Part shown: positions 54,425 to 64,000 of the stretch, piece by piece
Numbering within the stretch: the stretch's first letter is position 1
Layout of the letters: every line of letters begins with the position of its first letter
Assembly: GCA_030734395.1 (NCBI GenBank)
Contig: JAUZTG010000008.1
Location: 248,001-312,000, forward strand
Length of the DNA: 64,000 nt
Direction of reading: 5' to 3'
Source: Sarocladium kiliense
Lineage: Eukaryota; Ascomycota; Sordariomycetes; Hypocreales; Sarocladiaceae
The notes under the pieces: generated by a model
Databases searched by the model: none
Told to the model about the DNA's origin: nothing
What the model saw: only the letters and a program-made list of their open reading frames with translations
Translations under genes and position numbers: made by a program

Positions 54425-55603
54425 ATGACGGCACCAAGTAGAGGAGGCCGCGCATTGCGCAGTGCCATGTCCTGTGAGTTTTAACTTCCCTTTGTCTCGA
54501 TCATGATGGAATTGGCTTCCCAAAGGGGCTCGGGGATGCCTTTCAGGGACCATGGACTGACCACGAGACCTACCTCCAAACAGCTCCGAGCCTCTGCTCA
54601 AGATGTGCGATCACAAACACCCGGGCTCCTAGCAGATTCTACTCAGCTGCCGCCGTCGAGACAACAACCCCGACAACGACAAGACCGCCTCCGAGCAGAA
54701 CCCCAATACCCTACAGCGTCCATGCCGGCCTCATCCTCACCCGTGCGCCCCTCCTCACGCGCCGCCTCCACCCGTTCGAAAATGCCTTCTTCTTCTACCA
54801 AAAGCGTCTCGAGGAGCGTCTCAACTCCCCCTTCATCACCAACATCTACTACAAAGACGACACAGCCAAGCGTCTCGACTGGGATCTGAAGGTCCGCGAG
54901 CGTGAGGGCACTGTGGCGAAGGAGCTGGGTATCTACAAGGGCAAGTCGAGCAAGGCGTGGGATGATGAGCTTCTGGTCGGTGATACTTTGAGTAGCCAGG
55001 ATAATGTGATGGAGAGCTTGTTGAAGGATGCGGCGGCGAGGGTTAGTGAGGATGCGGAGGTGATTCCGGAGGCGGATGTTGTGCCGGTGGAGAGGCCGGT
55101 GCCGAGGGAGAGTGAGGCGGATAAGAAGGGTGATGTGAAGAGGCTGGATAGGGCAATGGACAGGACGCTCTATCTGGTTGTCAAGGGAAAGGAGGGCTGG
55201 GTCTTCCCGGCGGATCAGCTCCTTACTGAGGGCGAAACTCTGCATGTGGTATGTTGCATCTCGCTGCTTCCTGAAATCTGAATGATGTGGTACTGACAAC
55301 AAGAAATAGGGAGCTCAACGCGTACTCGAGCAGGCTGCAGGCGTCAACATGAACACCTGGATCGTCGGCCGCGTCCCCGTCGCCCACCTCGTCGCCCCCG
55401 CCAAGACGAACCCCGACGGCACCATCGCCGAGAAGGGCCGCAAGACGTTCTTCCTCAAGGGCAGAATTATGGCCGGCCAGGCGGATCTCAAGGGAAACCC
55501 TCTGGGCTACACAGACTTCGAGTGGTTGACGAGGGAGGAGCTGGAGAAGAAGTTGTCGCCGGAGTATTTCCGGGGTGTGAAGAACATGCTGGCGGATAGA
55601 TAA
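54425..55603 (+). CDS. mrpl17: Mitochondrial large-subunit ribosomal protein mL46 (MRPL17)
   Basis: Three exons (54425-54473, 54584-55248, 55310-55603) give 335 residues. The N-terminus is Arg/Ser/Ala-rich without acidic residues, as expected for a mitochondrial presequence, with a Phe-Tyr-Ser-Ala cleavage-like site near residue 38. The mature part starts with Tyr-Ser-Val-His-Ala-Gly-Leu-Ile-Leu-Thr-Arg and Phe-Glu-Asn-Ala-Phe-Phe-Phe-Tyr-Gln-Lys-Arg. A Nudix-like fold follows with Gly-Trp-Val-Phe-Pro, then Leu-Glu-Gln-Ala-Ala-Gly, Trp-Ile-Val-Gly, and a C-terminal Tyr-Thr-Asp-Phe-Glu-Trp-Leu-Thr-Arg-Glu-Glu-Leu. These are the marks of the L17/L46 family. It acts in the 54S subunit of the mitoribosome. 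Confidence 0.9.
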
Positions 55604-56364
55604 ATTTGGTGGCATGGGATGGACTGTATAGATAGACACAGCCTGGTTGTATCATTACATTTGTATATTGCTATTACTGGTGGCCGGGTTAGAAAGCTCA
55701 GTGAGGTTCACACATGGACTCAGGGGTAACATGGCAAGCTCGTCTTTGGTATTCACCTGCACCCTGTGAGGATCGTGGACTTGCATCCTGTCTAATTCAT
55801 GGATTGCGATCTTTGGGCCCTATTTGAGGAACAGCATCATGGTTGTGTTACCTAGGGAGGGGGCGGTCGGTATCCCACGATATGTCGGAACGCACTTGAG
55901 TAAAGTGGGATACCATAACAAAGCGGCAAGTCTGGATAAGAAGAAACTGAAAGAGTTTGATAGAACGAGCCGTCACATACCTACCACCCACAAGAATGGC
56001 CAGTGGCGGTCCCGATAGGCTTGGGATAGCTTACCACACCCTCAGCGACATGCACCATGTTATCAAAATCCTGGAGGAAATAATTGAGAACATCGCGCCT
56101 CATGAAAAGTCCATTCGTACAAATATATGATGCTACCCTCGTAATAAAGAAGCAAGCGACATCCATGGTATCCCTAGCTCGCAAACAGCTTGAACACACA
56201 AGCCACTCTCCCAGCACATGTACGAGCGAGCCACATCGAATCCTCTTGAATGAAATACAGCACCCTCTCCTCCAACTCCGAACGCCATGATCATCCCAAG
56301 CTTTCGAGGTTCTTTACCGCGAAGACATCATCTACGATCACCATAAATCAATAAACAGGTGCCC
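55604..56364. other. Intergenic, convergent 3' ends of mL46 and SMC3
   Basis: 761 bp, T/A-balanced, with no gene seen. Both 3' UTRs are expected here. Confidence 0.6.
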
Positions 56365-59300
56365 TTAGGTCGGCTTTGCCTGTCCTTCAACAAACTCCAG
56401 CGCATCCTCCTCGCTAACACAGTTGATGGAGCTTGTCTTGTTGCGGAAAGTCACACCGTAACACTTGTCAGCAACGTGCACAATCTCCGGGCGGAAAGTG
56501 GTGCAAATGAATTGTGTGCCGATCTCGTTGGAGATGGAGTCGAGGAGAGCCGCGACTGCTGTACGGTACTGGGCATCGAGGTTCGCGTCAACCTCGTCAA
56601 AGATGACCATCGGGCTGCTCTCGGTTGCCTGCAGGGCAAAGATGAGACAGAGCGCGCAAAGACCTTCAGAAAGTTAGCGAACATTACAAAATAGGGGGCT
56701 CAGCAGAAAACCTTACTTTTCTGACCACCACTGAGCTGCTGAATCCGCTGCTGCTCATCGAGATGCTTCGAGTTGAAGGAGACGCTGATGCCAACGCCAA
56801 TGTAGTTCTCGACGCTGCCTTTAGCCTCGTCGTCTGACTCCTCCGCAGGCTGCTGGCGGCGATCTGTGCGTCGCTGGATGACAAGACGTCCGTGACCAGC
56901 GGGCACGAGCTTCGCAAAGATGGAGGCGAATTCCTTGGACACCTGCTTGAACGTACGCTCGATGGCCTCATCTTTTCGGCGATCAAGATGCTCAACAAGC
57001 TCCTCGATGGAGCCTTGTGATTCGTCCAGCTCCGCACGACGCTTCATAAGCTGTTCTTGCTGGGTTGTGAAGTTGTTGTACTGCTCAAACGCCTTCTTGT
57101 TGACATGCTTGTACTTCTTCAGGGCCTCGTTGACCTTCTTGAGCCTCGATGTGATCTGCGGACTGTCAGTTGACGCTACCAGCGACTGAGAGGTACGTGT
57201 AGGCTTACAGTCTTGGACTCCATGTTTTCGTACTTGTCAAAGGCTTCCTCCGGTAAAACGCCAAGATCTCGAATGTTCTTCGCACATTCGGCGGCCTGCG
57301 TTGTGAGCAGAGCCTTTCTCTGCAGTGTCTTCTCCATCCGCTTCTGCTGCTTTTCTATCCGAGTCGAGAGCTCGTGTTGATGCTGCTCAAGTGTCGCCTT
57401 TTCCTGGCTTGCCTCCTCAATCCTGCTGGTCAGCTCCTCAAGCTTCTGCTCCGTCTCCAACAGGCTGTCTTCAACACTACGGAGGATATTCTGCGCCTTC
57501 TTCAGTTCCTTCTGAACAGCCTTCAGCCCGCCAGAAGATTCTCCGCTAGTCGAATCCTCGAATGCCAAGCTGTTGAGCTGATCGAGTCTCATCTGCAGGT
57601 TCTGTCGCAGGTCGACTTCCAGGACCTGCTTCCTCCGCTCCAAGTCTCGACGGCCACTGCTAAGCTCATTCCACTGCATTTGTAATTGCTGAGTGGTCAG
57701 ACTCAGCTCCTCAAGCTGTTTTTCCTCGGCAGATGACAGACTCTTCTTGAAGTCAGTCCCGATTTCAGCTCTGTGAGCATCGACCTCTTCCATGAACCCG
57801 TTCATATTCTTCTCAACGGCATCGCGTCTTCTCAACGCAGAGTCCAGTTGGTTCCTCTCATTCTCCAAGTGAGCGGACCTGTTCCTCAACTCATACTTGA
57901 GAGGCTCAAATCCATCATCAGCTTGTCGCAATTTCTGCTCAATCTTCTGCACCTCAGACATGGCACCAGTGATCTCTTGGTCCTTCAGCTCAATCTGCCT
58001 GCGAATGCCGCGAGATTGTTCAATGAGGTCCTCGTACTCATTCCTCCACTTGTTCGCAGCTTGAACAGCCTCGAGGCGAGACTTGCGTGGGTCGATGTAA
58101 CCACCAGTCATGGCACCACGCTTGTTTGTGGTGTCGCCCTCCGCAGTGATACCGTCGAGGCCATGGCTCCGGGCGTATTGTGCGGCCACTGTAAGATTGG
58201 GGCAGACGACAGCCTTGCCAAAAACTTGCTGGAAAGCCTTCGCATAGTCCTCGTCGTACGTGATCTTACTAAGGAGGGGAACAGCGTCGTTAGCCCTCGG
58301 CATATTGATATGGCGTGGTCGAAGCTGCTCCAGTGGCATGAAAGTGACACGGCCGCCACGCTGTCTGTGAAGGATGTCTGCCAGCTTAGTAGCGGTGTCC
58401 GCGTTGTCGACAATATAGTGAAAGAGACTAGCGCCTGCGATCTGCTCAACAGGCAAGCGGTATGCCTCGTTAACCTCGAGTAAGTCGGCGAGTGTACCAT
58501 AGGCTCCAGGGATATCTTGGTCCTGCTTCAGGCGGCGAATCGTGGCGAGACCCCGAGCTGTCTGGCTGTCCATGGCTTGAGCTAGCGTTCTTTCGGCCTG
58601 TTCCTTCTCCTGTCGTGCGTTCGCCATAACGGAGTTGAGCTTGTCATCTTCTCGGCGGAGAAGCTTGCGTTCATCGTTCAGCTTGTCCAAAAGATCGCGC
58701 GCCTTCGTAGCCTGCTCCGCCATTGCCATCCGGTCGCTACTCCAGTTGCTTAGGCGAGATCGCATGTTGGCGATATCCTTTTCGCTCTGGGCAATGGACT
58801 TCTGGACTCTCGCAACTTCCTCGTTCGCGTCCATCAAGTTGGCCTTCTGTGTGCTGATCGTATTCTCGAGCTCCTCCACTTCCTGCTGCAGCCAAGCGTC
58901 ACGCTCGTTCTTGTTCTTGAAGCGAGATCCGCGGTTTTGCTTTGCAAAGAGTCGGGTCCGTAGTGCCTCGGCAGCATCAAGCTGTCGTCGCATCTCATCC
59001 TCCTGCTGCTTCTTCCTCTGGTATTCGGGAAGAATACGGGAGAGCTCCTTCTCTTTGTTGGCGATCTCGCTCCGGACGGAGTCCAGCTCCGCTGCGTGCT
59101 GTGCGCGTGCCTGTTCACGAGCCGACTGGCCATCCTTGAGGTTCTTCGCCCGCAGCTCAACTTTGGCCAGGGCCTTGGCACTGTCGCGGCGGTCCTCCTC
59201 AAGCTGTCGACGATCGATTTGAAGAAGCTCCGTCTCCCTCTCGAGCTTATGGATTTCCGCATCGATTCGCGCGATAGCCTTTTCACCCTTGATGAAGTCG

Positions 59301-60144
59301 GATCGGCTCGAATCGGTGGTGTCGAGGCCGTCTTGCCTGGCATTGTCGATGTCTTCGAGGGCTGCGTGGATGGTTACTTGCTCGTTGTGATGGTAGGCAT
59401 ACTCCAGGCATCGCCTCTGGCGATCCTTGTCCTGAAATCCGCGCAGCTCTTCCTTCTCCTCTTCAAGTTCACTCAGCCTTTCCTTGATGTACTCGAGGAG
59501 TTCGTCAATCTTCTCTCTCTTGTTGTTGGTCTCGTTCATAATCTTGAGCGATTCAGCGCGACGCGTCTCGTATACCTGTGTACCAGCGACCTCCTTCAAG
59601 AGGTTGAGTCTGTCGGATTCCTTCATGTTCGTGAGGGCAGTTACGCGACCCTGTGGCACGATATAGTAGGGATTGGACCGAGAGAAGCCAGCCGCTTCTA
59701 AAAGGTTCATGACATCGGATTTGGTGACGACCTTTCGATCAACTGAGTACTCGTCCTTTTTGAGGCCAATGGTGCGTCGCAAGACGACCTCCTTGTTTCC
59801 GGTAGGGAAGCGATCGTCGCTGTTGTCGAAGATGATCTCGACATAGGCAGACATGACAGCGGAGCCGGAACCTTCGTGAAGAAGGCCCTGCCGCTCCTCT
59901 CTGCTCATCTGAGTGTAGGCATCGCTGAGAACGAATCGAATGGCGGCAAAGAAGTTGCTCTTGCCAGAGCCATTGCGACCGACAATGACATTCGTCTTGG
60001 GAGAGAAAGGCTCAATGACAGTCTGCTCCTTGTAGCTACGGCGAGTGAGGGACATGGGTCAGCAACGAAGGTGTCAAGGTCGCGATTGCGGCAGGTGGAA
60101 CAATACCTCTTGAAGCCCTGGATGATGATCTGTTTGATATACAT
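56365..60144 (-). CDS. smc3: Structural maintenance of chromosomes protein 3 (cohesin SMC3/sudA)
   Basis: Four exons (60144-60107, 60035-57209, 57155-56717, 56663-56365) give 1200 residues, the usual SMC3 length. Met-Tyr-Ile-Lys-Gln at the start is SMC3-type. Walker A Gly-Arg-Asn-Gly-Ser-Gly-Lys-Ser lies at 32-39. Two long coiled coils flank a hinge (about 520-680, with Gly-Gly-Arg-Val-Thr-Phe and Arg-Gly-Ala-Met-Thr-Gly-Gly). The signature Leu-Ser-Gly-Gly-Gln-Lys-Ser is split by the last intron (GTAAGG donor), and Walker B Val-Ile-Phe-Asp-Glu-Val-Asp follows in exon 4. With SMC1 and a kleisin it forms the cohesin ring that holds sister chromatids together. The Lys-Lys acetylation site region seen in yeast is present as Gly-Leu-Lys-Lys-Asp-Glu-Tyr. 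Confidence 0.97.
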
Positions 60145-62003
60145 GGTGGGCAGCGCAGGCGCAAGTGCGCAACATGGGACTTGATGGGAGTGTGACGCAA
60201 CAGAGGCGGGCTGTCGCGATTGTTCGCGAAGAGGGGACCTGGGTCTTTTTGCGATAGACGTGGAGTGGTGGGAGGTGCGACGCGTCCCGCACAAGCGCGA
60301 GAGAGAGAGGTGCCTACCTTAGGTCTGAGCACCAGCTCACCATTAGCTTAGCTTAGTCCCTCCCTGGCTGAGCTGGGCTGCTTCACGGCGCGGCACGCGT
60401 AGAGTTGGAGGGTGCCTCGTTTCTGCCTGAGGCTGGCCTACCCTAGAACAGCCACTTTGCCATCTTCGCACCGAATCATCTTGTAACCAGATGCAATTTA
60501 GAAATCATTCTTCCTGCCTACACTAGGAAGCGCTGCAGATGTATAGGTATGCTTTACTTTGTCCAGCAAACTCAGTTTTCAGGTGGTGCATAAGTCAGTT
60601 CTGAGGACTCTTATTTTTGGATTTCACGGGACACTCTGGCCCGCGTCTGTGTATAAATTCGATCACTTGATTGCGACATCACCCAAGCGAATGCACCCGA
60701 AACCGTCAGGAATAGTGCTACGATATCAACAACATGTGAACTCATCCGTAAGTCTTATGCGCAAGCAAGGAGACACTATGCGCCGAGGGATGCTGGCCTC
60801 ATTCATCTAGACGACACGTGACTGGCTCCCAAGTCGGTGACAGGAAGACTCGAAATGTGGATGCTCGATGCACCATCGATTCCCTCCCATGCATCATGCC
60901 CCGGCCTAGCGGACAACAAAGAGAGTGACGCTAACGGATCCGAGCCACAGTCGATACTGGGCACGATGTTGGCTGGGGAAATTACGCAAAGGCAGGGTTT
61001 GGTCGAATGGGTTTCATTACGAACCCGTTGAGCCCGAGTCAAAACCTACTCCTATCCTAGTAAGGGAAGCTTAACCAGTGCAGAGCTGACGGATGAGCGG
61101 GTAGAGAGCGTAGAAAATGGAGGTCTTCTTTCCCACAGCTTGGAGCTCCAAACTGACATTTGAGACTCGCAATGCGCCGTCGCCGGAAGGGAGGGATGAG
61201 CACGGGGCGACTGGCGATCTCGGGACAAACGGGCGGCAAACATGATTGACTCTGACGCTAAATGTAATAATGCAGCCGGTCCGCCTACCTTGTCCGAGTC
61301 GCCAGCCAGTCACGATAACGGGCTGTGTTGATGAGGTGTGGTCTCTCTTTTTATTCAAGCCTCTGGCCTGACGCGCGAACACAGAGACAGGGAGGGTGAG
61401 GTGAGGAACGGTCATGGTGGGCCACTACGGCAGCGCTGGCAGAGACAAGGAAAGCGGTGCCCCCCACTACGCGCCCCCCCCAGCGATCACTGGCCAGTGA
61501 TGCGAGGTGTATAAAAATACAGGCACCATCATATAGAATGCCGGCCCTGCCCATCCACCGCATCCCCCCCCATCCACCCGTTTTGTCGCTTCGTCCTCTG
61601 TTGCACACGCGCATCGCGCCCGCACCAGCACCAGCCACACTTCCTTGCAGCGTGTGGCAGTGCACTTCATCTCCAGCCACATCGTGAAGCTTCCAGATCG
61701 AAGCTATTGCCGTCTCGACGTCACGCTGCTTCGCTCTAAACGCGTACCCGTGCTAGTGTCGCGAGCTGTAGCCACGGCTTGCTCACTTGGATCATTCGGC
61801 AGAAGGCGCAAACGAATTTTTACCAACTCTGCTTGCGCTTCGTATTTAATATTGTGCTTGTTTCTTTCATTTCTCGTTCCCTTTCTGGACCTTCGCCCAA
61901 TTCGGGCGCCAATCTCTCGTCACCCTGCGCAAAAACCCATCTCACCTCCAGGCACCGTCATGTCATAGGTTTCTGCCTGTTACCTCGGAGAGCATGAGAA
62001 AAG
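60145..62003. promoter_or_regulatory. Divergent promoter, SMC3 / MOT1
   Basis: 1.86 kb. Two MCB-like sites are on the SMC3 side. The middle part shows only short frames without motifs. The last 500 bp before MOT1 are C/T-rich on the plus strand. Confidence 0.55.
60280..60400. promoter_or_regulatory. Two MCB-like ACGCGT sites upstream of SMC3
   Basis: ACGCGT at 60280-60285 (inside GACGCGTC) and 60395-60400, 136 and 251 bp before the SMC3 start. MBF binds this hexamer in budding yeast and drives G1/S genes, including cohesin subunits, so S-phase expression is a fair inference. Confidence 0.5.
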
Positions 62004-64000
62004 ATGGCGTCCAGGTAAGCTCTTGATTCTCCATGTGCTATTCTGTTGCCGCGTCACTAACTTTATTCTCCAGACTTGATCGATTGGTCACGTAAGTGAA
62101 GCAAACTCTCTTCCATCCGCTCTTGCGCGCCATTCAAGCTTAGCCTGAAAGTCTGGAAATCGCTGCGAGTGTGGACATTCACATAACCACATTTAGTTCT
62201 TGCTGACAAATGATGCAGCATCTTGGAGACCGGCAGCACCAAGCTGATCCGGGACACTGCCGTCAACCAGCTCGCAGACTGGCAGAAACAACATCCTGAC
62301 GAGCTCTTCAACCTTCTCAGCCGCGTTGTGCCTTATCTTCGACACAAAGAATGGGAGACTCGGAGTACTGCAGCAAAGGCAATCGGCAAGATTGTGGAGC
62401 ATGCGCCGCTGTTTGAGCCGAATGGTGATGGCTCACTAGAGCCGTCCAAGGATGAGCCGGAATCGCCCAAGAAGGAAGAAGATGCCGCCGAGAATGGGCA
62501 TGTCAAGAAGGAAGAAGAGGGAGAGCCTGGCCTCAGCCCTCTTGACGACTCTTTTGGCCTTGACAAGCTCAACGTACAGCACATAATCAAGTATGGTAGG
62601 GAGCTGCTGAGAGGTGGTGTAGAGTACAACCTCGCCGCGCTCGACCCCCAGGCTCGCCTTGAGCACCAGAAGAAAACACTCCCCGGGCGACTGGGCTTAC
62701 TAGGAAGGAAACTGGAGGATGAAGAAATCGCGGTTCCAGTTGACCAGTCGGCCGCGCCGATGACGCCTGCAGATGCACCCAACGGTAATGGACTCAATCG
62801 CAGCGACAGTCTCAATGCCCAAAGTCAAGGAACAGAGGAGTCGCAACTCAGCTCTCGTCAACTCAATGTTCTCAAGAGGAAGCGCAAGAGGGAGGCGATG
62901 AAGGCTTCTCAAGGCAAGAGTGGATTCGGCGATTTGTCATTACGGCGGTCGGGAACTGCTGGTTCGGATGGGTTCGGCGGCGACGACACTCCCATGCCTG
63001 ATTCAGAGTCCAAGAAAAACGGAAAGATGGATGACTACTTTAATCTCGACCGCCCAGCGGATCTTGATGAGGACTCTAAGGTTGTTAGCGAGTTCAAAGG
63101 CCCGGTGCTGCCCATCAAGTCTGAGTTGGAGACCGAGGATCCCCAAGAGAACATTGAATGGCCATACGAGCGCCTGTGCGAGTTCCTCAAGGTCGATCTC
63201 TTCGACCCGAGCTGGGAAACGCGCCACGGAGCAGCCATGGGTCTTCGAGAGGTTATCCGTGTCCACGGCGCTGGGGCTGGCAGGTCACGGAACAAGAGTC
63301 AGGCTGCCAACGATGCACTAAACCGCAAGTGGCTCGATGACCTTACGGCGCGACTGTGCTGCGTTCTTATGCTGGACCGTTTCACCGACTACAGTTCCGA
63401 TACCTCTGTCGCCCCTATTCGAGAGAGCATTGGCCAGACACTCGGCGCCACTCTCAAGCACGTATCTTCCGAGTCCGTATATAAGATTTACAAGGTTCTC
63501 TATCGCATGGTGATGCAGGAGGATCTCGAGCTCGAACGACCTATTTGGGCTGTCGGTCACGGTGGCATGGTCGGCATGCGTTACGTCGTTGCCGTGCGCA
63601 AGGACCTGCTCCTCAAAGACAGCGACATGATTGATGGAGTCATTCGTGCGGTCATGCGAGGTTTGGGCGATCTTGACGACGATGTTCGGTCCGTTAGCGC
63701 AGCAACCCTCATCCCCATGGCGAAGGAGTTTGTCACTATGCGGCCGGGCTCCCTAGATGCCCTCATCAATATCGTGTGGGAGAGTCTGTCCAACCTCGGC
63801 GATGATCTGAGCGCCAGTACCGGAAGGGTCATGGACCTCCTCGCAACGCTCTGTAGCTTCCCTGAGGTCCTGGACACTATGAAGGCGTCTGCAGCAAAGG
63901 ACGAGGAGCGCTCCTTCACGCTGCTCGTCCCCAGACTATACCCCTTCCTGAGACATACCATCACCTCCGTTCGCCTCGCGGTCCTCAAAGCCCTCCTCAC
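62004..64000 (+). CDS. mot1: TATA-binding-protein-associated ATPase MOT1/BTAF1 (5' part, truncated by window edge)
   Basis: Two very short exons (62004-62014 and 62075-62092) and a long third exon from 62219 to the edge encode the first 603 residues; the full protein would be about 1900. The start reads Met-Ala-Ser-Arg-Leu-Asp-Arg-Leu-Val, followed by Glu-Thr-Gly-Ser-Thr-Lys-Leu-Ile-Arg-Asp-Thr-Ala, the first HEAT repeat of Mot1. It continues with Leu-Ser-Arg-Val-Val-Pro-Tyr-Leu and Trp-Glu-Thr-Arg. A further HEAT block around Trp-Glu-Thr-Arg-His-Gly-Ala-Ala-Met-Gly-Leu-Arg-Glu is also characteristic. An acidic Lys/Glu linker lies between. Mot1 uses a Snf2 ATPase, not in this window, to strip TBP from DNA. 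It is divergent from SMC3. Confidence 0.95.

Noticed and set aside
1..64000. tRNA, 5S rRNA, CRISPR array or intact transposon
   Set aside because: No B-box with cloverleaf, no rRNA core, no spaced repeats, and no transposase, reverse transcriptase or long terminal repeats were seen.

Overview
The window is nuclear DNA of a filamentous ascomycete (Pezizomycotina). Genes lie on both strands and are interrupted by short introns (mostly 50-90 nt) with GTRNGT-type donors and C/TAG acceptors. The products are eukaryotic (SMC3, MOT1, CCT theta, eL43, mL46) and mixed with typically fungal families: ACS-family MFS transporter, NmrA-like protein, C2H2 regulator with a long C-terminal region, Tri3-like acyltransferase. 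I rebuilt 19 multi-exon or single-exon genes with closed reading frames, plus two genes cut by the window edges. I cannot fix the class or species from this sequence.

Left part (1-22 kb), accessory metabolism. After a truncated gene end comes a signal-peptide/single-TM surface protein. Next is an HxxxDG acyltransferase divergent from an MFS transporter, followed by a C2H2 regulator. From 10.2 to 19.1 kb there is what looks like a catabolic gene group: ACS-family MFS transporter, HpcH/HpaI aldolase, RidA-like imine deaminase, Fe(II)/2-oxoglutarate oxygenase and an NmrA-like NAD(P)-binding protein. The two divergent promoters inside this group share a 15-bp sequence containing a perfect 14-bp palindrome (GGAGGAGCTCCTCC). 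They are also enriched in GAGCTC and in a GAGCTCA(A)CCTCG element. This is the best candidate for an undescribed co-regulated system here. A degenerate Nudix protein closes this part.

Middle part (22.8-47 kb). A UTP16/BUD21-type U3 snoRNP protein is followed by about 7.6 kb with no supportable gene. That stretch runs into the leader of a RING-PH-vWA protein of Ste5/Far1-like architecture. Then come CCT8, an INO80-type HMG/coiled-coil protein, an RMD1/DUF155 membrane protein, a ThDP-dependent 2-keto acid decarboxylase and a saccharopine-dehydrogenase-like oxidoreductase.

Right part (47-64 kb), housekeeping. RPL43 has a tandem E-box plus a telomere-repeat-like motif in its promoter. It is followed by a RING/PHD protein, mitochondrial ribosomal protein mL46 (MRPL17), SMC3 with two MCB-like sites upstream, and the 5' part of MOT1, cut by the right edge. 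AT-rich islands at 3.1-3.3 and 17.3-17.4 kb look like decayed repeats. I found no tRNA, rRNA, CRISPR or intact transposon.
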